Assembly (NCBI GenBank): GCA_001799195.1
Contig: MGSU01000106.1
Coordinates: 1-11,962 of the forward strand
DNA: 11,962 nt
From: Deltaproteobacteria bacterium RIFOXYA12_FULL_61_11
GTDB taxonomy: Bacteria > Bdellovibrionota_F > JAHFAK01 > YA12-FULL-61-11
Direction of reading: 5' to 3'
Under the pieces are notes generated by a model that saw only the letters and a program-made list of their open reading frames with translations, was not told where the DNA came from and did no database searches. Shown piece after piece: positions 1 to 5,439 of this stretch. Positions within the stretch are counted from its first letter, which is position 1; the number at the start of each line of letters is the position of its first letter. Made by a program: the position numbers and the translations under genes.

Positions 1-1519
1 CGGTCCAGACCAGACTCGCCGATCCGAGATAGGTGCTCGTGGTCCATACCTCGGGCGGGGTGATCCCGGTCCCGGCCGGCAAGGCATCCAAGAGCAGGTG
101 GTCGAGCTCGCCGAAGGTGGCCAACCCGAGCACTTCCCTCCGGGTCGGGAGCCGCCAGGCCGAGGGCTCCTCGAGGGCCAAGGAACTGCAAGCAGCGGTG
201 GCGGCCGCGAGATCGAGACCGCCGGCGGGATCGCCGAGCGCCCAGCGGTGGTCGGTGGTGCGGTCCAGGAACTGGTTGTCGTATTCGACAAGCTCCCAGG
301 GAGCTTTCTGGGTCATACCGAGATGCATCCGGCGTTCGGGGCTCAGGGACGCACAATCGATGAGGGAGTGATCGTCGTGACAGGTGGAGAGGCCGGTCCC
401 CTGGATCGGGGGGACAGAGGCGATCTCGAGGTGTACCTGGCTGGTCGAGCATCGCCTCGGATGTCCGTTGTCGCAGGCGCGTAGGGTGATGGTCGAGGTG
501 GTACCCGCGGCGTCGGTCGGAGGGTCGAACACGAGGTATTGATTGACCAAGCGAGCATAGGTGGGTAGCTGCGGGCTGGTCACTTGGAGGAGCTCTGAGG
601 GATCATCGCTGACCTCAAGCAGGTGCAAGGTGGTGACCCGAGGGAAGACCTCGAGGGTGGCGACGTCGTTCCAGGAAGGCGGCCCATCGGTCGGTTTGGG
701 GCGAGAGATCGCGTCTCGCAGCAATAACGGAGAGGTGTGGTCGAGGCTCACCTCTCCGAGGGATCTGATCGGAGCCGTAATGAGGAGGAGATCTAGGCGT
801 GGGGAGGAGAACTCACCGTCGAGATCGCACGCGGCGTGCAGAGTGGGAGCATCGTCGGAGGTGTCGGTGCCGCGTGAGAGTGGACAGAGCGCGTGGAAGG
901 TCTCTTCGCCGCTGTGGACCAACACGGTGGCCAGGAGGGCCACGGTACCTTCGTCGAGTGGGTCGGTTTTGTCCGGGCGGAAGTCTTTCGCCGTCGCGAG
1001 GAAGCCTTGCCCTGTCAGGAGGGCACTGGGGAGGGCTGCGGCAGGGAGCGCAGCGCTGGGTAAGGCGGCGGCGGGCAGGGCTGCTGCGGGGAGTGCGGCG
1101 AGAGTAGTGGTGTCGACGAGGTGGAGTGAGGCCGAGGGGGGGAGGTTCTCGGGGAGGACGGTGACCGGTAGCGAGAGGCCGAGAGTATCGCGCTGCAGGG
1201 AACGCTCTCCGGTCGCCGTGACCGAGACCAGCGCGGCCACGGACCCTCCAGCGGGCATCCCGACGTCGAGACCAGCTTGCCGCGCCGCGTCGGCAGCGTC
1301 GGCGCCGAGGGAACGCTCGACCGTGACCCCTCCGGTCTCCTCGGAGAGGGCAGAGGGGAGCTGTACGAGCAGGTCCAGGTCGGTGTGGCCGAGGTCGATG
1401 TTGCCGGAGTGAGAGGGGTCGGCCGTGGTATCGGAGGGTTGGGCCGACTTCGAGGCATCACAACCGCTCAGGGCGAAGATGAACAGGCCAAGGTAAAGAA
1501 CGTGAAGCAGTGTTGCCAC
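1..1519 (-). CDS. Secreted lipoprotein with DUF1566/Lcl-C-like domain (3' end beyond window)
   Basis: I read this frame directly on the minus strand: it is open for 506 codons from a GTG at 1517-1519 to the window edge. The start follows GGAGG at a normal distance. Residues 1-19 form a hydrophobic signal peptide ending in LSGC, a textbook lipobox, so Cys20 should be lipidated and the protein anchored in a membrane. Residues about 145-170 are a low-complexity Ala/Leu/Pro repeat (ALPAAALPSA type). A beta-rich stretch with a Cys pair (ACDNG...RRC) lies around residues 345-365. From about residue 410 comes a DUF1566-like domain: FLDRTTDHRW, then WRLPTRREV with its Trp at 455, then EVWTTSTY. DUF1566 domains occur in secreted or surface proteins and in Legionella Lcl adhesin; molecular function is generally unknown. 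The C-terminus is missing. It lies 178 bp downstream of the repeat-protein gene on the same strand and may be cotranscribed or use its own promoter. Function is not assigned beyond export. Confidence 0.85.
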   Translation of the reverse strand, partial: MATLLHVLYLGLFIFALSGCDASKSAQPSDTTADPSHSGNIDLGHTDLDLLVQLPSALSEETGGVTVERSLGADAADAARQAGLDVGMPAGGSVAALVSVTATGERSLQRDTLGLSLPVTVLPENLPPSASLHLVDTTTLAALPAAALPAAALPSAALPAAALPSALLTGQGFLATAKDFRPDKTDPLDEGTVALLATVLVHSGEETFHALCPLSRGTDTSDDAPTLHAACDLDGEFSSPRLDLLLITAPIRSLGEVSLDHTSPLLLRDAISRPKPTDGPPSWNDVATLEVFPRVTTLHLLEVSDDPSELLQVTSPQLPTYARLVNQYLVFDPPTDAAGTTSTITLRACDNGHPRRCSTSQVHLEIASVPPIQGTGLSTCHDDHSLIDCASLSPERRMHLGMTQKAPWELVEYDNQFLDRTTDHRWALGDPAGGLDLAAATAACSSLALEEPSAWRLPTRREVLGLATFGELDHLLLDALPAGTGITPPEVWTTSTYLGSASLVWT

Positions 1520-1523
1520 GGTG

Positions 1524-1537
1524 CCTCCTCGAGGAGG
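1524..1537. promoter_or_regulatory. Perfect palindrome covering the lipoprotein ribosome binding site
   Basis: CCTCCTCGAGGAGG is a perfect 14-bp palindrome. On the minus strand its right arm is the GAGGAGG Shine-Dalgarno sequence of the GTG-started lipoprotein, ending five bases before the start codon. In the mRNA, CCTCC can pair with GGAGG around a TCGA loop and hide the ribosome site. Whether this regulates translation is inference. Confidence 0.3.
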
Positions 1538-1614
1538 TTGTTCCCAAGGGTCCGGTGTTGCGAGAGCATGGCCGGAAGGTCCCTGGGAAGAGGTAGCGTA
1601 CTCGGTACAAGAGA

Positions 1615-1644
1615 CTTCTAGCAGCGAGCGGACGGGTTGGTCAA
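1615..1644 (-). promoter_or_regulatory. Possible sigma70-type promoter for the DUF1566 lipoprotein gene
   Basis: Minus strand: TTGACC (1639-1644), an 18-bp spacer, then TAGAAG (1615-1620). This matches 5/6 and 4/6 consensus positions and would give a leader of about 90 nt before the GTG start. Chance matches of this quality are common, so support is weak. Confidence 0.25.
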
Positions 1645-1696
1645 GTTGCGCAGGGTAGGCGCGGGAGGCAAACAGAGGGGGAGTTGTATGGGGGGG

Positions 1697-2431
1697 TCAG
1701 CAACCGCCACAAAGTTCGCAAGCGAGATCCGGGTCGAGATCGCCGTCCACGGTGGAGGTTGCACCATCGGTCGGCGACATGCGATAACAGACATCGCGGG
1801 AGGGATGGCTGTTGGAGCCATTGCCCCATTCCCAGCGGCAACCACCGCAGAGCTGACAAGCTTCTTCTGCATCGAGATCACCGTCCACGGTGGCTGTCGC
1901 GCCATCGGTCGCGGACATGAGGTAACACACATCGCGAGTGGGGTGGCTATTGGAGCCATTGCCCCAAGCCCAACGGCAACCACCGCAGAGTCGGCAAGCC
2001 AACTCGGGATCCAGATCGCCGTCCACGGTGTGGGTGGCACCATCGGTCGCGGACATGAGGTAACACACATCGCGAGTGGGGTGGCTGTTGGAGCCATTGC
2101 CCCATTCCCAACGGCAACCGCCACAGGTGGTGCAGGCAGCGAGGGGGTCAATATCTCCATCAATGGTATCAACCGCACCACCGGTCGCCGACATGCGATA
2201 GCAGACATCACGAGTGGGGTTGCTATTGGAGCCGTTACCCCATTCCCAGCGGCAACCGCTTTCAGCATTCCCATAGGGGTAGAGCGTGAGGTCGAGGTTG
2301 TAGAGTTCATCAAGTGCCGGAGTGCTGGGAATACTCCCTTCCTCACCCGTGCAGGCGATAGAAGCACCAAAGCCGAGGGCAACCAGTGCGATCATGCTGA
2401 TGATGGAGCCCAGAAAACGGATGTGGTCCAT
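1697..2431 (-). CDS. Exported Cys/Trp-rich protein of four 46-residue tandem repeats
   Basis: The product has 244 residues; the ATG is preceded by GGAGGTG at a good distance. Residues 1 to about 27 are a signal peptide with a hydrophobic core, ending GASIAC. Cys27 could be a lipidation site, but Ser at -3 is a poor lipobox, so simple secretion is also possible. After an acidic linker, residues 59-242 are four exact repeats of 46 residues. Each reads GCRWxWGNGSNS, x-P-x-R-DVCY, M-S-x-T-x-GA, then an acidic DGDxD segment and ACxxC. The chain stops two residues into a fifth copy (GGC, stop). Each repeat has four cysteines, two tryptophans and a cluster of aspartates, suggesting a disulfide-linked bead, perhaps binding Ca2+; that is inference. 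I do not recognise the family. It is upstream of another exported protein on the same strand. An alternative idea is a multi-core precursor peptide, but no modification or protease gene is adjacent. Confidence 0.85.
   Translation of the reverse strand: MDHIRFLGSIISMIALVALGFGASIACTGEEGSIPSTPALDELYNLDLTLYPYGNAESGCRWEWGNGSNSNPTRDVCYRMSATGGAVDTIDGDIDPLAACTTCGGCRWEWGNGSNSHPTRDVCYLMSATDGATHTVDGDLDPELACRLCGGCRWAWGNGSNSHPTRDVCYLMSATDGATATVDGDLDAEEACQLCGGCRWEWGNGSNSHPSRDVCYRMSPTDGATSTVDGDLDPDLACELCGGC
1700..2251. repeat. Four tandem 138-bp repeats inside the repeat-protein gene
   Basis: The landmark GCAACC (plus strand) recurs at 1700, 1838, 1976, 2114 and 2252, always 138 bp apart, so the reading frame is kept. 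Units 2 and 3 share an uninterrupted block of more than 40 identical bases around 1894-1940 and 2032-2078, encoding the DVCYLMSATDG core. Differences concentrate in the part encoding the ACxxC region and the residues after MSATDGA. Near-identity at the base level points to duplication, with possible gene conversion. Confidence 0.95.
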
Positions 2432-2469
2432 AAGGCACCTCCAGGAGTTGTGATCTCACCTCTAAGCAA

Positions 2470-2498
2470 GCTATATGCCGGATATAATATATTGTAAA
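2470..2498 (-). promoter_or_regulatory. Candidate promoter for the repeat-protein gene
   Basis: On the minus strand TTTACA (2493-2498) is followed after 17 bp by TATAGC (2470-2475), matching 5/6 and 4/6 of the sigma70 consensus, in the most A+T-rich patch of the left part. Transcription would begin near 2463, leaving a leader of about 30 nt with the ribosome site. Confidence 0.45.
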
Positions 2499-2528
2499 TC
2501 TTTCATTATTCCTTCATTCTTGGTGGAC

Positions 2529-2550
2529 CCCGGCCTAAGGCGGAGCCGGG
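2529..2550. other. GC-rich inverted repeat between the racemase-like and repeat-protein genes
   Basis: CCCGGC (2529-2534) and GCCGGG (2545-2550) form a perfect six-pair stem with a ten-base loop. It lies about 70 bp beyond the stop of the racemase-like gene and upstream of the repeat-protein promoter. Neither strand has a proper T-run right after it (plus strand has only TTTT ten bases on), so it is at best a weak terminator. Confidence 0.3.
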
Positions 2551-2617
2551 ATGGCTCTGGTTTTGTGAAACCCCATGTTGTGGGTCGGCGAAACAAAGGA
2601 GTGCGCAACCGATGGAT

Positions 2618-3817
2618 TCAGGCCTGTCTGATCACCCCCGCGGCGAGCAGGGCGTCGATGTCACTCCTGTCATAGGACGCGACCTCTGTCAGGATCTCGC
2701 GGCTGTGTTGCCCGTGGTCCGGTGCCGGAACAGGCGCGACGGCCGCAGCCTGCCCTTGCAATAACAACGGCAACGGGGCGAGGTAGCGGAAGGGACGGCC
2801 CTCCACACTGCCGGTCGTGGTCAAGGGATATTCCGGGCGATCGAGCAGGGCCAGGGCTCGCGCCAGGTCCAACACGGGCTCGACACAGCAGTCGGCAGAA
2901 CCGAAACGAGCCGTCACCTCAGCCTGGGTGTAAGTCGCGAAGAGCGCTGTGAGTTTCGCGGCTAGGTCTTTACGGCCTTCAGCGCTGGCAAGATCGGCGG
3001 TGAGCAAATCGGGCCGTGCTGCTGCCGCGCAGAAGGAGGTCCAGAACTTGGGTTCGATCGCGGCCAGGGTGACATGGCCGCCGTCGGCCGTGGCGTATAC
3101 GCCGTATTGGGGGTTGGCGCCGAAGAGGTAGCCGGCGAAGGGGTCATCGGCTTCGGGCACGGCAGCCGCTGAGGCGTAGAGCACGGGGAGGAGACCGAGG
3201 AAGCCGTGGCAGATGGAGAGATCGAGGTAGGCGCCCTTGCCGCTGGCCTGACGGCGGAGCAGGGCGGCCAGCACGCCAATGACCGCATGCAGGGACCCAC
3301 TGACGAGATCGGCGAGTTGGGTCCCCGGCAGACCGGGGGACGCCCCGGCTGCATGGTTGGCGAGATAGCCGGAGAGGCCGAGGTAGTTGAGGTCGTGGCC
3401 GGCGCGCTTTGCCAGGGCCGTGTGTTGACCATAGCCGCTCAGCGAACAGTAGATGAGCCCGGGACGCAGCGGCAGGAGTTGCTCATAGGCGATGCCGAGA
3501 CGCTCCGGCACCCCCGGACGGAAGCTCTCCAGGACCACGTCGCAGCCCGCGGCGAGCCGGCGCGCCACGTCGAGGCCGCGGGGTTGCTTGAGGTCGAGGG
3601 CCAGCCCGAGCTTGTTCCGATTGAGGAGTTCGAACAGGTTGCCCTTGGTAGGGGTCACCATGGGAGGCAGAAAACGGGTGTAATCGCCGAGCTGGAGGTC
3701 CTCGACCTTGATCACCGTAGCGCCGAGGTCGGCGAGGAGCAGCGAACAGAAGGGTCCCGGGACCAGCCTGGTGAAGTCGAGGACGCGAATACCAGCGAGC
3801 GGTTGGGGATCGTGCAT
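2618..3817 (-). CDS. Family III CoA-transferase / alpha-methylacyl-CoA racemase-like enzyme
   Basis: This 399-residue protein belongs to the CaiB/BaiF superfamily. GIRVLDFTRLVPGPF (residues 9-23), the DLGATVIKVE motif (30-39) and the NRNK...LDLK segment (66-77) are typical of the N-terminal CoA-binding fold. It resembles alpha-methylacyl-CoA racemases more than CoA-transferases: GHDLNYLGLSG carries His141, QLADLVSG carries Asp170 and AAIEPKFW carries Glu255. These align with His126, Asp156 and Glu241 of the mycobacterial racemase MCR, so the racemization acid/base residues appear conserved. Racemases of this family invert 2-methylacyl-CoA stereochemistry before beta-oxidation; the substrate here is unknown. 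Translation starts at an ATG with GGAGG six bases upstream. The gene stands alone on its strand and is divergent from the ygeY-hydroxylase pair, so a link to it is only positional. A CoA-transferase role cannot be excluded. It is likely cytosolic. Confidence 0.9.
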   Translation of the reverse strand: MHDPQPLAGIRVLDFTRLVPGPFCSLLLADLGATVIKVEDLQLGDYTRFLPPMVTPTKGNLFELLNRNKLGLALDLKQPRGLDVARRLAAGCDVVLESFRPGVPERLGIAYEQLLPLRPGLIYCSLSGYGQHTALAKRAGHDLNYLGLSGYLANHAAGASPGLPGTQLADLVSGSLHAVIGVLAALLRRQASGKGAYLDLSICHGFLGLLPVLYASAAAVPEADDPFAGYLFGANPQYGVYATADGGHVTLAAIEPKFWTSFCAAAARPDLLTADLASAEGRKDLAAKLTALFATYTQAEVTARFGSADCCVEPVLDLARALALLDRPEYPLTTTGSVEGRPFRYLAPLPLLLQGQAAAVAPVPAPDHGQHSREILTEVASYDRSDIDALLAAGVIRQA

Positions 3818-3947
3818 GGGGACCTCCGGCCAGGGAACTCGTGCGTCCTGCTAGCAGTTCTCGCGCAGAAATGCCAGCCGTAACCCCACAGTCTTGGGTG
3901 GATTGCAGGTTGTTCTTGTCACCATGTTGGGGTGGCGCCGACGGGGG

Positions 3948-3983
3948 ACCCCCACCACGCGCAAGCATGAGCATGGTGGGGGT
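3948..3983. other. Strong hairpin in the divergent intergenic region
   Basis: ACCCCCACCA (3948-3957) is exactly complementary to TGGTGGGGGT (3974-3983), and after one mismatch an inner GC/GC pair extends the stem, leaving a ten-base loop. There is no T-run, so it is not a standard terminator. Its place between two divergent genes suggests a protein-binding site or leader RNA structure; function unknown. Confidence 0.5.
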
Positions 3984-4111
3984 GGCCGCATGGATGCGGA
4001 CCTGCAAGCGACGCGCAGGATGCAGCGGCGTCGTTGTGAGAGGCGACAGGACCCCTTGCCCCACCCAAGACAGATCACGTACTGCCAGCCGCGGATTCCT
4101 CTTCCCCTCGG

Positions 4112-4125
4112 ACCTCGAACGAGGT
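4112..4125. promoter_or_regulatory. Inverted repeat upstream of ygeY, candidate operator
   Basis: ACCTCG-AA-CGAGGT is a perfect inverted repeat with a two-base centre, 65 bp before the chosen ygeY start. Its size and place would suit a dimeric regulator, but no regulator gene is in the window and no second copy was seen. Confidence 0.3.
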
Positions 4126-4189
4126 AGTGTTTTCCACCCCGAGGGGGCGGATGCCCATCGGGAAGGAGCGTTATACAGGGAGGGGTCGT

Positions 4190-5386
4190 ATGGATCATCG
4201 ACGGCTGGCCGAGGGGTATCGCGAGGATTGCGTGCGCTTTCTGCGGGAGTTGATCAAGCTGCCGAGCGAGAGCGCCCAGGAGAAAACGGTGGCCGAGCGG
4301 ATCAAAGCCGAGATGGAGCACCTCGGATTCGACGAGGCGTTCATCGACGACTATGGCAATGTCATCGGTCGCATCGGCCATGGACCGGTGCGGCTGGTCT
4401 ATGACGGGCATATCGACACGGTCGGTATCGGCAACCCGACCTCGTGGAGCTACGACCCTTATAAAGGAAAGCTCGAAGACGGTTTTATCTTCGGCCGCGG
4501 GGCCTCGGACAACAAACAGGCCCCCGTGGTCCAGGTCTACGGGGCCAAGCTCTTCGCCGACCACGGTGGCGCGAAGAGCCGCTTCAGCCTCTTCGTGGTG
4601 GGTTCGGTCCAAGAGGAAGATTGCGACGGACTCGGTCTGCGGCACGCCCTGGAACGCACCCTCGGCAAAGTCGACTACGTCTGCATCGGCGAGGCCACGA
4701 ATCTCGACGTGTACCGCGGTCATCGAGGAAGGATGGAGATCGAGGTCGAAGCCCGGGGTATCTCCTGTCACGGTTCCGCCCCGGAGCGCGGGGACAATGC
4801 CATCTACCGCATGTTGCCCCTGGTCGGGGATATCGAGCGTCTCAACGAACGCTTGGCCCAGGACGCTTTCCTGGGCAAGGGGACCTGCACCGTGACCCAC
4901 ATCGCCTGTAAGACCCCCAGCCTGTGCGCGGTACCGGACAGTTGCCGTATCCACGTCGACCGGCGCTTGACCAAGGGCGAGACCAAGGACAGCGCGCTGC
5001 AGGAGATACGCGACCTGCCGGGTTTCGATGCCGAGAAGATGACCCTCGAACTCCCGGTTTACGATACGCCGTCGCACACGGGGAAGGTGCTGACCACCGA
5101 GAAGTATTTCCCGACCTGGGTCCTACCCGAGGACCATGCCCTGGTTCGCGCCGGGGTTGAGGCCGCGACCAAGGCCTTGGGACGCAAACCCGGGGTGAGC
5201 AAGTGGGTCTTCAGCACCAATGGTATCGCCAGTATGGGGCAGCTCGGCATTCCCAGCATCGGGTTCGGACCGGGCAACGAGGTCGATGCCCACTCGGTCA
5301 ACGATAGGGTCCGCATCGAGGACCTGGTGACCGCGGTGGCCTATTATGCAGCCCTTCCCGACGCGTTGGCCGGCCACCTCGCTTGA
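4190..5386 (+). CDS. ygeY: M20-family hydrolase, YgeY selenium-metabolism type
   Basis: The 398-residue product is an M20/ArgE/DapE-type metallohydrolase. Visible metal and catalytic residues are His74 and Asp76 in YDGHIDTV, Asp107 in FGRGASDNK, the Glu142-Glu143 pair in QEED, Glu168 in GEATN, and the last ligand His368 in VDAHSVNDRV. His194 in SCHGSAPERG is the usual dimer-interface histidine. The overall pattern, especially YREDCVRFLRELIKLPSES and the C-terminal GFGPGNEVDAHSVND, fits the YgeY family (TIGR03526), whose genes accompany selenium-dependent molybdenum hydroxylases; the substrate is not established. I start at 4190 because GGGAGGGG lies six bases upstream and the family begins near this point. 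In-frame ATGs at 4127 and 4169 would add an unlikely 7-21 residues. It is the first gene of a two-gene unit, 53 bp ahead of the hydroxylase. Cytosolic. Confidence 0.88.
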   Translation: MDHRRLAEGYREDCVRFLRELIKLPSESAQEKTVAERIKAEMEHLGFDEAFIDDYGNVIGRIGHGPVRLVYDGHIDTVGIGNPTSWSYDPYKGKLEDGFIFGRGASDNKQAPVVQVYGAKLFADHGGAKSRFSLFVVGSVQEEDCDGLGLRHALERTLGKVDYVCIGEATNLDVYRGHRGRMEIEVEARGISCHGSAPERGDNAIYRMLPLVGDIERLNERLAQDAFLGKGTCTVTHIACKTPSLCAVPDSCRIHVDRRLTKGETKDSALQEIRDLPGFDAEKMTLELPVYDTPSHTGKVLTTEKYFPTWVLPEDHALVRAGVEAATKALGRKPGVSKWVFSTNGIASMGQLGIPSIGFGPGNEVDAHSVNDRVRIEDLVTAVAYYAALPDALAGHLA

Positions 5387-5439
5387 CCCTCTCCCCTCTG
5401 TGACGGATCCCCCTCTCTTTCGGCGGCAAGGACTTCGAG

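Larger units (their letters stand above)
3818..4189. other. Divergent intergenic region, no gene supported
   Basis: These 372 bp separate the racemase-like gene from ygeY. Open frames crossing it on either strand are extensions of antisense frames and lack family resemblance. It holds a strong hairpin at 3948-3983, a 14-bp inverted repeat at 4112-4125, and the palindrome CTGCTAGCAG at about 3848-3857. Both divergent promoters should be here, but I see no convincing -35/-10 pair. Confidence 0.6.

Noticed and set aside
561-1412. 283-codon plus-strand open frame
   Set aside because: It is antisense to the lipoprotein gene, has Ser/Arg-rich composition without any family motif, and no convincing ribosome site.
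1700-2251. CRISPR array
   Set aside because: The 138-bp units are contiguous, translated and have no short-repeat/unique-spacer pattern.
1637-2497. 286-codon plus-strand frame over the repeat region
   Set aside because: It is a mirror of the 138-bp repeats. The minus-strand frame has the signal peptide, ribosome site and conserved Cys/Trp pattern.
3851-5077. 408-codon minus-strand frame
   Set aside because: It is antisense to ygeY, whose metal-binding motifs are all intact, and shows no recognisable domain.
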